64,000 nt of DNA from an uncultured Eubacteriales bacterium (GCA_949292905.1 CASFAV010000003.1:96050-160049), one strand, 5' to 3'. Positions 36,591 to 45,627 are shown, counted from the first letter of the stretch. Notes: generated by a model not told the origin, from the sequence alone. Numbers and translations are program-made.

Positions 36591-38456
36591 TTGGCAAAAA
36601 CCGATAAAACAGACAGAAACAATGACAAAATAAACGACGGAAAAAGATCTCGTCGCGGGAGCGTGCGCGGAGAGGCGAAAAGCGAAAGCCGCAAAGAGCG
36701 CACACCGAGCGAAGCCGGCAAAAAGCCGCGCGGAAAAGTCAAAGAGAGAAGCGTAGCGGCAAACGACAACGGCGCCAAAGCGAAGAACAGGGGCAAAGTC
36801 CGCGGCAGACGCGCGCGCAACGGTCAGCTCAAACTCATCTTTCTCGGCGGAGTAGGAGAGATAGGCAAGAACATGACCGCGCTCGAATACGGCGACACGA
36901 TAATCGTCGTGGACGCGGGAATGGCGTTTCCCGATAACGAGATCACGCCGGGAATAGACAGCATAATCCCCGATTACACTTATCTCGAAGAGAACCGCGC
37001 CAAAGTTAAAGCGGTGTTGCTTACTCACGCGCACGAGGATCACCTCGGCGGTCTGCCTTATTTCCTTAAAGATTTTCCGGTGCCGGTTTACGGCAGCAAC
37101 GTGTCCTGTGCGTTCCTCGAGCACAAGCTTCGCCGCAACAAGTTCAAAGAGGCGACATGCAAAGTGGTGGAGGACGGCGAAATCGTAGAGATAGGACCTT
37201 TCAAAGTGGAATTCGTGGCGGTCACGCATTCCGTTGCGGGTTCGATAGCGTTATCGATAGAGACGCCCGAAGGCGTGGTGTTTTTCACGGGAGATTTCAA
37301 GATCGACCATACGCCCGTGGACGGCAGGCACATAGCGCTCACGCGCATAGCGGAGATAGGTAAGCGCGGCGTGAAACTTCTGTTGCAGGACAGCACCAAC
37401 GTAGAGCGCAGAGGCTACACGATGAGCGAATCGGCGGTAGGCAAGAGCCTGGACGCCGTATTCAACGACAACCGCGCGAACAGGATAATAGTTGCTACTT
37501 TCGCAAGCAATATTCACCGCGTGCAGCAGATAATCGACGTCGCCATCAAGTACGGCAGAAAGATAGCGTTGAACGGCAAGAGCATGCAGTATATGACTGA
37601 GATAGCGCAGAAGATCAAAGAGCTGCGCTTCCCGCAGGACAAGATGATCGATTTCGACAAGGTGAGCGGCGTGCCTTACGACAAGGTATGTATAATCGCC
37701 ACGGGTACGCAGGGCGAGCCGGAGAGCGCGCTCACGAGAATGAGCCAGGACGATTTCAAGAAGGTGGTCATAGGCGAGAACGACACCGTCATTCTGTCCG
37801 CTTCCCCGATACCCGGCAACGAACGCAGCATATATAAGGTCATCAACAACCTTTGCAAGAAGGGCGCCAAGGTGATCTACGAAAGCCTCTACGAAGTGCA
37901 CAGCTCCGGTCACGCCTGTCAGGAAGAACTCAAAATGATGATGGCGCTGTTGAAGCCCGAGTACTTCATACCCGTGCACGGCGAATATCGTCATCTCAAG
38001 AAGCATGCTGAGCTTGCCGAGACGATGGGGATACCGAGAGAGAACATTCTGATACCCGAACTCGGATATTGCGTGGAAGTAGGAGAAAGAGGACTGAAGC
38101 GGCTCGACAACGTGAGATCGGGCGCCGTGATGCTCGTGGGGGACACTGAAGAGGGCGTCGAAACGCTTATCGACAGACGGAAGATAGCCGCCGAAGGCAT
38201 AGTCATAGCGGTGGTCAACGTGCCCGAAGACGAGGACGCGGAAGGCAGTATCGACATACTTTGCAAAGGCACGCAGATCCCCGACAAATTGCTTTCGGAG
38301 ATAAAGAGCGCCGTGCAATATAAAATAGCGGGCGGAGATTTCCGCGAACTGACCGCGGAGGACATGGACAAGTCGGTACGCAAGACGATGACCAAAATGT
38401 TCTATAACAGACTCAAGCGTTGTCCGCTGATAGTGCCTATAATCATAACGTCGTGA
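36591..38456 (+). CDS. rnj: Ribonuclease J (metallo-beta-lactamase/beta-CASP)
   Basis: RNase J is an endo- and 5'-3' exoribonuclease central to Gram-positive mRNA decay and rRNA maturation. The core starts near residue 80 with 'LKLIFLGGVGEIGKNM' and has the zinc motif 'THAHEDH' (H146, H148, D150, H151). Next come 'GDFKIDHTPVDG' and the beta-CASP region ('ATGTQGEPESALTRM', 'HSSGHACQEELKMM', 'HGEYRHL'). The first 77 residues are a basic, low-complexity Lys/Arg/Asp/Ser tail unlike the core. The best start is TTG at 36591, 7 nt after GGAAGGG, giving 621 residues; a GTG at 36537 lacks a ribosome site. No second paralogue is seen in the window. Confidence 0.94.
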   Translation: MAKTDKTDRNNDKINDGKRSRRGSVRGEAKSESRKERTPSEAGKKPRGKVKERSVAANDNGAKAKNRGKVRGRRARNGQLKLIFLGGVGEIGKNMTALEYGDTIIVVDAGMAFPDNEITPGIDSIIPDYTYLEENRAKVKAVLLTHAHEDHLGGLPYFLKDFPVPVYGSNVSCAFLEHKLRRNKFKEATCKVVEDGEIVEIGPFKVEFVAVTHSVAGSIALSIETPEGVVFFTGDFKIDHTPVDGRHIALTRIAEIGKRGVKLLLQDSTNVERRGYTMSESAVGKSLDAVFNDNRANRIIVATFASNIHRVQQIIDVAIKYGRKIALNGKSMQYMTEIAQKIKELRFPQDKMIDFDKVSGVPYDKVCIIATGTQGEPESALTRMSQDDFKKVVIGENDTVILSASPIPGNERSIYKVINNLCKKGAKVIYESLYEVHSSGHACQEELKMMMALLKPEYFIPVHGEYRHLKKHAELAETMGIPRENILIPELGYCVEVGERGLKRLDNVRSGAVMLVGDTEEGVETLIDRRKIAAEGIVIAVVNVPEDEDAEGSIDILCKGTQIPDKLLSEIKSAVQYKIAGGDFRELTAEDMDKSVRKTMTKMFYNRLKRCPLIVPIIITS

Positions 38457-38495
38457 GAAGGGCGTAAGGCAAAGTGAAAATATAATTTCCGAATT

Positions 38496-39563
38496 ATGCA
38501 GAACAAGAAGACAGTACTCATATTCACCGACGCGGCGCGCGCGATGAGCGCGTCCGCCGTAAAGGAACAGCTCCTCGAGGAGCTGCCCGACGCGGTGGTC
38601 ATCATCATAGACGACCTCGAGCTCCACGCCGACGCGGTGCGCGATTATATCGAGAAGGTATTCAAGCTCAAAGTCAATTTCGAGAAAAACCGCGCGGTGC
38701 GCGAGGAACGCAAGCTCGCGCGCAAAATCGACGAAACGCCGAAGTCGAGCAACGTTTACAAATTGCAGAATTCCTATAAGAAAATGGAAAACATATTCAA
38801 CCGCTACACTCCCGATCTCGTTGTGACGATAGGGTACGGCGCGTTCAACGAGGCGGTAGCGGTGAGGGACAAGCTGTGCGCTAAAACGCGCATAGCTTCG
38901 GTGATAGACGACTATGCGCTGAACAGACAGCTCATCAATACGTACATAGACGCTTACGTAGTCGAAAACATGGCGGTCAAGACGACGCTTGTCAACAATT
39001 ACGTCAAGGAGAGCAGGATATCGCTTGCGGACATACCGGTAAGAAAAAGTTTCGTTCTGGCGCCTCCGCAGTCGAAGGTATTGGAGGAATTGCGCCTCGA
39101 GACAAAACTGCCCACGCTGTTGAGCGTGGCTTGCGCGGAGAAGGGCTGCGAGCAATTCGAAACGCTCGCCGCGTATAAAGATAAATTCAATATACTCGTG
39201 TATACGGGCACCAACAGAGCGGCTTATTCCGAGGCGTCGGGCACGGGACTCGCGGCGTACAACGAAGGTACGGCGATAGAGACTCTTTACGCCGCGGCGG
39301 ACGTGGTGCTCACCAATCCCGATTCCTATTACGTGGCGGCTGCGCGCGAGACGGGCAAACTCATTGCTTTGTGGACGCCTGCGAGCGCCATAGAGAAGCG
39401 CAACGCCGCCTTCCTCGCGGGTATGACGGCGGACTGCTCCGACAGGCACAGACTCACGAGATTTCTGCGGCATTATCCCGACGCGAGATTCGACGCGGTG
39501 CGTCGCGCGTCCGCTCTTACAGCGGTCAGAAGTGTGGGAAAGGAATTGATAAAACTTATATAA
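38496..39563 (+). CDS. Divergent MGDG-synthase/UgtP-fold (GT28-like) protein
   Basis: The 355-residue protein follows the layout of processive diacylglycerol glucosyltransferases. The N-terminus is of MGDG-synthase type, with 'YTPDLVVTIGYGAFNEAVAVR', here residues about 104-124, then 'IASVIDDYALN' and 'DAYVVENMAVKTTLVN'. 'DIPVRKSF' matches the linker. In the C-terminal half the donor-site motif, normally KPGG.T..EA, reads 'TNPDSYYVAAARE', so the Gly pair and key Glu position are lost. Activity on UDP-sugars is therefore doubtful. It follows the RNase J gene by 39 nt. There is no ribosome site, and a TATAAT (38481-38486) sits 9 nt before the ATG. The family call is from motif pattern only. Confidence 0.65.
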   Translation: MQNKKTVLIFTDAARAMSASAVKEQLLEELPDAVVIIIDDLELHADAVRDYIEKVFKLKVNFEKNRAVREERKLARKIDETPKSSNVYKLQNSYKKMENIFNRYTPDLVVTIGYGAFNEAVAVRDKLCAKTRIASVIDDYALNRQLINTYIDAYVVENMAVKTTLVNNYVKESRISLADIPVRKSFVLAPPQSKVLEELRLETKLPTLLSVACAEKGCEQFETLAAYKDKFNILVYTGTNRAAYSEASGTGLAAYNEGTAIETLYAAADVVLTNPDSYYVAAARETGKLIALWTPASAIEKRNAAFLAGMTADCSDRHRLTRFLRHYPDARFDAVRRASALTAVRSVGKELIKLI

Positions 39564-39565
39564 AA

Positions 39566-39653
39566 GGCAACCGGAATCATATTTTAGGTTGCCCGTTCTG
39601 CGGTATTGAGATATGTAACGCCGACGCATACGGACGCCCGAGAGGGCGTCCGT
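39566..39653. other. Two stem-loops between convergent genes
   Basis: The pair ggcaacc/ggttgcc (39566-39593, 14-nt loop) is followed by a perfect 10-bp stem acggacgccc/gggcgtccgt (39630-39653, 4-nt loop). Neither has a T-run, but together they probably end transcription from both sides. Confidence 0.5.
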
Positions 39654-39672
39654 CGCTTAAGACGGATAAGTT

Positions 39673-40296
39673 TCAGTCGTCCAGTCTGTCCGCTTCGAAC
39701 ATGTGAGCGAACTTACTTTTTTTACCGCTTTTCTTTTCCGAGACGTCTATCGCGAGGCGGGTGAGCGCATACATCGTAAACGCCGTTCCGCAAGCCACGA
39801 GAGTCCAGTCGAAGCCGTAGTTGAGACCTATGGGCGAGCCTATCTGAACGAGCAGGTTGGCAAGCAACATCGCTATCGCGGCGGACAAGAAAGAGTATTT
39901 GCCGTTGCGCGTGACGAGGAAAGTGATCGTACCGAGCACGAGGGCGTAGACGTAGTTGGTGGTAGCGAAGAATGCGTTACCGCCGAGCAGGCTCAGGCGC
40001 GTTGCCGCGTAGATGAGACCGCCGAGAATAAGCCCCAATGCCATCGCCGTCATCTGGGTAGAGAATTTGCCGTACACGAAGAACATCACGAACGCGGTAA
40101 GGTAGAATAACGCAGTTCCCACGCTGAACGTGAAACTTCCTATCGTTATGAGCGGAATGAAATTCAAACCTATGACGAGCGCGAAAAACACGAGCGCGGC
40201 TATCCAGTTGACGCGGAAGTCTTTAAGGACAGGTCTGCCCAGACCTACTATGACCATCAGTCCGAGCACTCCGAGAATTATCATACTGATCAACAT
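39673..40296 (-). CDS. Polytopic membrane protein, unknown function
   Basis: A 207-residue protein with six or seven hydrophobic helices. It begins 'MLISMIILGVLGLMVIVGLG' and ends with a cytoplasmic, charged tail (about 183-207, 'SEKKSGKKSKFAHMF'). No family is recognised with confidence. A gaggtgat ribosome site precedes the ATG. It is divergent from the sulfatase gene, with which it appears to share a -35 element. Confidence 0.78.
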   Translation of the reverse strand: MLISMIILGVLGLMVIVGLGRPVLKDFRVNWIAALVFFALVIGLNFIPLITIGSFTFSVGTALFYLTAFVMFFVYGKFSTQMTAMALGLILGGLIYAATRLSLLGGNAFFATTNYVYALVLGTITFLVTRNGKYSFLSAAIAMLLANLLVQIGSPIGLNYGFDWTLVACGTAFTMYALTRLAIDVSEKKSGKKSKFAHMFEADRLDD

Positions 40297-40339
40297 AATT
40301 TTATCACCTCTCGGCTATATTGTGTCCCCTCGGTCGGTA

Positions 40340-40392
40340 ATTATACGCATAACGGCAAGCGTCTTGCAATTATCGCGGAAATATAGTAAAAT
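40340..40392. promoter_or_regulatory. Divergent promoter pair sharing one palindromic -35 hexamer
   Basis: TTGCAA at 40364-40369 is its own reverse complement. Rightward, a 17-nt spacer leads to TAAAAT (40387-40392) for the sulfatase gene. Leftward, an 18-nt spacer leads to TATAAT (40340-40345 as ATTATA) for the membrane protein. RNA polymerase could not occupy both at once. Confidence 0.6.
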
Positions 40393-40422
40393 ATTCCGGT
40401 AAACACAAGTGGAGAGGGTGCA

Positions 40423-42453
40423 ATGGAAAACACAAAAGTCGTTCAGAACGAGCGCGCTCGGCATATAGACCGTAAAAAGCGCGTTTTCGATATAGTTTAT
40501 CTCGCCGTGACCTGCGCTCTCGCCGCAGTCGCTCTCGCGACGGGGTTCGTGAGCCTTCCTCTGTTCACCGTGGTGCTTGCGATAGCCGCGGCGTTGCTTA
40601 TCGCGTTGCGCGCCGTCAGAGATAAAGGCGTTCCGCTTTATCTATGGATAGCGTATCTTGTCGCGATATGCGGCACGTTCTTCCTTTTCGTCATTCGCGG
40701 AGCGGACGGCTTCGGCAAGCGGTTGTGGTGGAATCTCGTGCTTTCGTCGGGACCCGTCGTTCTCGCGGTCGCGATATATTTTGCGGATAAGATAAGTCCG
40801 GAGCGCTTCCGTAAGCTTTTCACGACGGTGACCGCCGTATTGATGGCGGGCGTAGCGCTGATTTATTTTTTCTTTATGAGTCTGAGACTCACGCCCACGG
40901 TGGAGAGCTTGCAGAAAGGGCATGACGAATATCTTGCGAAACTTGCCGCCGACAAGGCTTCCGCCGACGCGCCCAACGTGCTCGTTATACTTATGGACGA
41001 TATGGCGTACTCCGACATATCTCTTTACAGCTATCTCGGAAGCGCGGACGCCACGATTAATACCCCGAATATCGACAGGATAGCCGACGGGGGTATAGTA
41101 ATGGATAATTTCTATTCCGCTTCGCCCGTGTGTTCGCCTTCGCGTTTCAGCCTTCTTACGGGAAGGTACTCGTCGCGCGGATATCTCGACAACGTGGTAT
41201 TCCCCACCACGGTGGAATCGGATCCTTATTCCTTTACTCATTTCGTCAATCCTTACCAATTCCTCAACAGCGTGGACGGCATTCTCGGCGACGAGATAAC
41301 TTTTGCCGAAGCGTTGCAGGCAAGAGGCTATTCCACCGCGTGCATAGGGAAATGGAACCTCGGAGATTACGGCGAATATCTGCCGACGAACCAGGGCTTC
41401 GATCTTTTCTACGGCAGTTATTACGTCAACGACATGACGCCGTATAACTGGGTACGCGACACGGGGAAAGGACATCCCGAAGGAGAAACGCACGCCGAGA
41501 TACGCACTCACGAAGAAAATCTCGACCAGTCCGAAAGCACGAGGATATTCACGGAGCAGATCAACGAATTCATAGAGTCGAGCGTCGATAACGGTGAAAA
41601 ATTCCTCGCGTATTACACTACGCCGTGGCCGCACTGGCCGCTTTTCTCTGACAATAACGGCAACGGAAAAGGCGACGTTACGGACGATACCTATATAGAT
41701 TGCATAGAGGAATTCGACAAGTATATGGGCACAATACTCGACACCCTCGAGAGGAAGGGGGTGTATGACGACACTCTGATAATCTTCACGAGCGACAACG
41801 GACCGGGCAGGGAAGGCGTGACGGGCTCCCTTCGCGGCAGGAAGAACACTACTTTCGAAGGCGGTATGAAGGTGCCGCTCATCGCAAGCTATCCCAACGG
41901 CGGCGTGGGCGCGGGAAGCGCCGTCGCGAGCGAGGAATTCAGCTATTTCGAATGGGTGCAAGGCGAGGACGGCAGGTATTCGGGCGAAGTTAGAGAGCGT
42001 ACGGGAAGCACGAAGCATATAGTCGCAAGCTCCATGAATTTCGATTTATTCACGACAATACTGGATTATTGCGGTATTACGGAGCTTCCCTCCGACAGGA
42101 TGATCGACGGGGTGAGCCTGAGGAAACTATGGTCTGCGGAAGTGCCCGCCGACACCCGCGTGCACGACGTATTGTATTATCAGAAGGGCGGTAAAACGCA
42201 GGGGATACAAATGGCGGTCGAGCTCGACGGCAAGGTTTATGATTTCAAGTATTACGACAGGGTGCATACCGAGAATTCGGCATTCATAGACCAATTCTAC
42301 AATAATTATCTTTTCAATCTCGACCTCGATCCCGCGGAAGGCTACGATATCTCGAAAACCTATCCCGAAACAGCGAACGCGCTCAAAGCGGAGCTGGAGG
42401 CTTTCCGTAAAGAGATGCGATCGAACCGTCGCGGCATAACGGAGAAGGAGTGA
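40423..42453 (+). CDS. Membrane-anchored type I sulfatase (formylglycine-dependent)
   Basis: The 676-residue protein has five hydrophobic helices in its first 155 residues (about 22-42, 44-62, 71-90, 104-121, 134-152), then an extracellular sulfatase domain. The domain starts 'APNVLVILMDDMAYSD' and carries the modification site 'CSPSRFSLLTGR' with Cys237, the residue converted to formylglycine. It also has 'ACIGKWNLGDYG', 'YYTTPWPHWPLF' and 'IIFTSDNGPGREG' metal and substrate motifs. It removes sulfate esters, but the substrate is unknown. Five helices before a sulfatase fold recall LTA synthases, but those use Thr, not the CxPSR Cys. A ggagagg site precedes the ATG. The maturase gene follows after 2 nt. 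Confidence 0.9.
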   Translation: MENTKVVQNERARHIDRKKRVFDIVYLAVTCALAAVALATGFVSLPLFTVVLAIAAALLIALRAVRDKGVPLYLWIAYLVAICGTFFLFVIRGADGFGKRLWWNLVLSSGPVVLAVAIYFADKISPERFRKLFTTVTAVLMAGVALIYFFFMSLRLTPTVESLQKGHDEYLAKLAADKASADAPNVLVILMDDMAYSDISLYSYLGSADATINTPNIDRIADGGIVMDNFYSASPVCSPSRFSLLTGRYSSRGYLDNVVFPTTVESDPYSFTHFVNPYQFLNSVDGILGDEITFAEALQARGYSTACIGKWNLGDYGEYLPTNQGFDLFYGSYYVNDMTPYNWVRDTGKGHPEGETHAEIRTHEENLDQSESTRIFTEQINEFIESSVDNGEKFLAYYTTPWPHWPLFSDNNGNGKGDVTDDTYIDCIEEFDKYMGTILDTLERKGVYDDTLIIFTSDNGPGREGVTGSLRGRKNTTFEGGMKVPLIASYPNGGVGAGSAVASEEFSYFEWVQGEDGRYSGEVRERTGSTKHIVASSMNFDLFTTILDYCGITELPSDRMIDGVSLRKLWSAEVPADTRVHDVLYYQKGGKTQGIQMAVELDGKVYDFKYYDRVHTENSAFIDQFYNNYLFNLDLDPAEGYDISKTYPETANALKAELEAFRKEMRSNRRGITEKE

Positions 42454-42455
42454 AC

Positions 42456-43577
42456 GTGAGAGCTCTTTCGCTGATGCTTAAACCCGCTTCGTCGGAGTGC
42501 AATCTCGCTTGCGGCTACTGCTTTTACCATTCGCTGTGCGCGTCGCGTTCTGCGCCGTCGCACGGATATATGAGCGAGCGCACGTTCGATCTCGTTCTCT
42601 CCAAAGCCGTTAAATTCGCTTCCGGAGCGCCGATCGCGCTTTCCTTTCAGGGCGGCGAACCTCTTTTGCGCGGCAAGGAATTTTTCCTGCGCGCGGCGCG
42701 CGCCATATCCGAATACCGCAAGAAGGGGATCGGGATTTCGGTAGGGATACAGACCAACGGAACGCTTATCGACGAGGAGTGGTGCGATATATTCGCAAGT
42801 AACGGCTGGCTCGTCGGCTTGTCGCTCGACGGCGACGAAGAAGCAAACGCTTTCCGCGCCGACAAGCAGGGCGAAAACACCTTCGGGAAAGTTCTCGCCG
42901 CCGCTCGCCTTATGCAACGCAAAAAGGTGGAGTTCAATATCCTTACCGTGCTTACCGCGCCCGTGGCGCAAAGGGCGGGTGAGATTTACGACTTTTTCAA
43001 GGAGAGCGGCTTTCGGTATCTGCAGTTCATTCCCTGCCTTAAACCTTTCCGCTTCGACAAGCGCGGCAGGATAGACGCTACTCCCGATTACTCGCCCGCG
43101 GCAGCGGGCGGCAGGAGATATTCGCTGTCGTCGGAGGAGTACGGACGCTTTCTCGAAGAAGTTTTCGCGCGCTATTACGCGGACTATATGTCGGGAGATT
43201 ACGTTTCGGTGAGACAGTTCGACAATTTCGTGCGTCTCGCGCGCTTCGGCAGCGCCGAGCAATGCGGTATGAACGGACATTGCACTCATCAGTTCGTGAT
43301 AGAAGGGGACGGCGAAGTCTATCCCTGCGACTTCTATTGTCTGGACGAATATTCTTTAGGAAATATCGAAAACGCGGATTTCGTTGCGTTCGCCACGCAC
43401 CCGAAGGCGCAGGCGTTCATCAAAGAAAGCATGATCCTGCCCGAAAAATGTAAGGCGTGTAAGTATTTCGCCCTTTGCAGGAACGGTTGCAAACGCGAAA
43501 GGCTCGACGTGGATAAATGTGAGGCTTACAAAAGGTTTTTTGAAAGAAATCTCGAAAAGTTGCTTAAAATGAGATAA
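42456..43577 (+). CDS. Anaerobic sulfatase-maturating enzyme (radical SAM/SPASM)
   Basis: anSME oxidises the active-site Cys or Ser of sulfatases to formylglycine without oxygen. The 373-residue product has the radical-SAM cluster motif 'CNLACGYC' (C15, C19, C22), 'LSFQGGEPLLRG' and 'VGIQTNGTLID'. The C-terminal Cys-rich SPASM region holds two auxiliary clusters ('CGMNGHCTHQFVIEGDGEVYPC', here about 269-290, then 'CKACKYFALCRNGC'). The start is taken as GTG 42456, 5 nt after GGAGAAGGAG, although an in-frame GTG at 42450 is possible. It directly follows the Cys-type sulfatase, so the pair is a self-sufficient unit. Confidence 0.95.
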   Translation: MRALSLMLKPASSECNLACGYCFYHSLCASRSAPSHGYMSERTFDLVLSKAVKFASGAPIALSFQGGEPLLRGKEFFLRAARAISEYRKKGIGISVGIQTNGTLIDEEWCDIFASNGWLVGLSLDGDEEANAFRADKQGENTFGKVLAAARLMQRKKVEFNILTVLTAPVAQRAGEIYDFFKESGFRYLQFIPCLKPFRFDKRGRIDATPDYSPAAAGGRRYSLSSEEYGRFLEEVFARYYADYMSGDYVSVRQFDNFVRLARFGSAEQCGMNGHCTHQFVIEGDGEVYPCDFYCLDEYSLGNIENADFVAFATHPKAQAFIKESMILPEKCKACKYFALCRNGCKRERLDVDKCEAYKRFFERNLEKLLKMR

Positions 43578-43606
43578 AAATATCGCCGCGCAGGCGGGAT
43601 AATATT
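43576..43606. terminator. Weak stem-loop between convergent genes
   Basis: An imperfect stem of the type aaatatcgccgc/gcgg-gataatattt ends in ttt. It could terminate the maturase transcript. Confidence 0.35.
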
Positions 43607-43651
43607 TGACCGTACGATAAGATTTAACCGGATTTACGCCGTTTATCAGAA

Positions 43652-44674
43652 TCAGACGTCGCCGCGCTCGTCGTCGTTATCGGCTCGGAGATCTTCCTCG
43701 TTCTCATAGTCGGCGTCGTCGTTTCGCGAGATGAAGTTATTTGCGGAGGAAGCTTTGGCAGCGAGCGCCGCTTCGCGGATACGTCTGAGTTTGACGCTCG
43801 ACAAGACTATCATATATATACCGAGCAGCAACGTCCAACCCGCGATCAACGCTCCCAGCGCGGCGACTACTTCCCACATGGTATATCCGTGCGCGAATGG
43901 TATTATTATCGAGATCTGTAAGTTGAAAAGCGATATGAACGCCACTACGGTATTTATGTTTTTGAGCGCGAATATCACCGGTTCTTTGCGGTTCCGCGTT
44001 CTAGCCACTCCGGATATGGCGACGCTTATTTTGGTGAGCGCGAATATGGAGTTGACGACGATGTTGAATATGCCGCCTCCTTTAGGATAGGAGCCTATCG
44101 CCATCTGAATTATCGGCGCGACCATGACTCCCGCTACGGCGGGAAGGCACACGCCCGTGACGAGGAAAATGATCCATTGCGCCTTGATACCGCTTTTTTC
44201 GACGTGGAGTTTATCGGAAATGATTATCGCCGAACGCAGAGCGTACAACGCGGTGTACATTCCGAGAAGGGAAGCGTACCATGCGGAACTGTGATTCACC
44301 GCCATCACCAAAAGATAAATGATGAAGCCGAGATTGAATACCGAAGTGATCAGCGCAAAGAAGAGTACCCTGTATTTGTAGTCTGATAAAAATCTGTTGA
44401 AAACGGGGAATTTTTTGAGTGACAGCACGAAGTCGCTCATCGCGAAGCGCGAAGCCGTTCTGCGAACGGAATTCTTGAAAATAACGGCGAGTGTTATCGC
44501 GGTGATTATCGAAAGCCCCGTCAGAAAAACGGTAAGCTTGACGAATCCGGTGACTGCGGTATCCAGCCCGAAAAGTATAAGAGAAACCGCGCTCAGGCAC
44601 AATGCTATTGCCGAGCTCAGGACTACCGATATGAATTTCCCTTTATCGTGGGCGTTTTGATGTTCCCGAGTCAT
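43652..44674 (-). CDS. Polytopic membrane protein, unknown function
   Basis: A 340-residue protein with about eight hydrophobic helices between residues 14 and 300. It ends in an acidic cytoplasmic tail rich in Asp, Glu and Asn (about 318-340). No family is recognised. It lies 30 nt after recR on the same strand but has no ribosome site; a TATTAT lies 8 nt before the ATG. It is probably co-transcribed with, or started just after, recR. Confidence 0.75.
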   Translation of the reverse strand: MTREHQNAHDKGKFISVVLSSAIALCLSAVSLILFGLDTAVTGFVKLTVFLTGLSIITAITLAVIFKNSVRRTASRFAMSDFVLSLKKFPVFNRFLSDYKYRVLFFALITSVFNLGFIIYLLVMAVNHSSAWYASLLGMYTALYALRSAIIISDKLHVEKSGIKAQWIIFLVTGVCLPAVAGVMVAPIIQMAIGSYPKGGGIFNIVVNSIFALTKISVAISGVARTRNRKEPVIFALKNINTVVAFISLFNLQISIIIPFAHGYTMWEVVAALGALIAGWTLLLGIYMIVLSSVKLRRIREAALAAKASSANNFISRNDDADYENEEDLRADNDDERGDV

Positions 44675-44704
44675 TATGTACCATAATATCGGTATCCCGC
44701 GCCC

Positions 44705-45286
44705 TCAGATCTCTTTCCTGTCGGAGAGCGCTTTACCGAGAGTCATTTCGTCGGTATACTCTATCTCGGAACCGATCGGTATCCCGTGAGCGAGGCGCGT
44801 CACTTTGATACCGAGGGGTTTGACAAGACGAGCTATGTAAGTGGCGGTCATTTCGCCCGAAACGTCGGGATTGGTGGCAACGATGACTTCTTCCACGCCG
44901 TCGAGCCGCGCAAGCAGCTCTTTGATGCGTATTTGCTCCGCGCCTATGCCTTTCTGAAAATCCAACGTGCCGTGCAGAACGTGATACAGTCCGTCGTAAG
45001 TACCCAGTTTTTCGAATGCGGTCACGTCGCGCGGCTCCGCGACCACGCAGATCACGCGTTTGTCGGCGGTAAGGCAGCGTTCGCATACTTCGCGATCGGT
45101 GTAGTTGCCGCACCGGGCGCAAAAATGTATCTCCGATTTGGCGCGGCGTACGGCTTCCGCGAATTCTTCCGCTTCGGCGGCGTTCATATCTATCACGGCG
45201 TATGCGTAACGGGTGGCGGTCTTGAGTCCCACGGCGGGGAGCTTGCGGAATTCCGCAATGAGCGCCGAGAGCGCTTCGGGTTGCAT
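44705..45286 (-). CDS. recR: Recombination mediator RecR
   Basis: RecR works with RecO to load RecA at gaps. The 193-residue product has a helix-hairpin-helix ('LPAVGLKTATRYAYAVI'), a four-Cys zinc finger ('CARCGNYTDREVCERC', about 56-71) and a Toprim domain ('ICVVAEPRDVTAFEK', 'VIVATNPDVSGEMTATYIA'). The open frame extends 59 codons further upstream, but that is a shadow of ybaB. The real ATG overlaps the ybaB TGA as TGATG, 8 nt after ggaggg. Confidence 0.96.
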   Translation of the reverse strand: MQPEALSALIAEFRKLPAVGLKTATRYAYAVIDMNAAEAEEFAEAVRRAKSEIHFCARCGNYTDREVCERCLTADKRVICVVAEPRDVTAFEKLGTYDGLYHVLHGTLDFQKGIGAEQIRIKELLARLDGVEEVIVATNPDVSGEMTATYIARLVKPLGIKVTRLAHGIPIGSEIEYTDEMTLGKALSDRKEI

Positions 45287-45627
45287 CAGAACAGCCCTCC
45301 CGGTATGCCGCCCGTGAGCGGTCCCATTACTCTCTGTTGTTCTTCTTCGACGAGTTTGATGGCTTCGTTGAACGCCGCGGTTATCATGTCTTCGAGCATT
45401 TCCACGTCGTCGGGATCGACCGCTTCGGGTTTGATCTTTATCGAAGTGAGCGTGCGGTCGCAACCCATCACGACTTCCACCATTCCGCCGCTGGAAGTCG
45501 CGACGACTTCGGTCTCTGCCAGTTCTTTCTGCGCTTCGGCAAGCTTTTGCTGCATTTGTTGCGCCTGGCGCATGAGCTGCTGCATGTTGCCGCCGCCACC
45601 GCCTCCGAATCCGTTGAATTTAGCCAT
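45286..45627 (-). CDS. ybaB: YbaB/EbfC nucleoid-associated protein
   Basis: A 113-residue DNA-binding dimer of the YbaB/EbfC family, nearly always found between dnaX and recR. After a Gly-rich start, it shows 'QLMRQAQQMQQKLAEAQKEL', here about 17-36, then 'EVVATSSGGMVEVVM' and 'IKPEAVDPDDVEMLEDMI'. A ggaggt-type site precedes the ATG, and it is translationally coupled to recR. Confidence 0.96.
   Translation of the reverse strand: MAKFNGFGGGGGGNMQQLMRQAQQMQQKLAEAQKELAETEVVATSSGGMVEVVMGCDRTLTSIKIKPEAVDPDDVEMLEDMITAAFNEAIKLVEEEQQRVMGPLTGGIPGGLF

Noticed and set aside
37251..39629. 792-codon open frame on the minus strand
   Set aside because: It lies antisense across RNase J and the MGDG-like gene, has an atypical His/Arg/Tyr-rich composition and no start signals.
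45287..45463. N-terminal extension of RecR by 59 codons
   Set aside because: It is the ybaB coding region in another frame; the TGATG junction and ggaggg site fix the true start at 45286.
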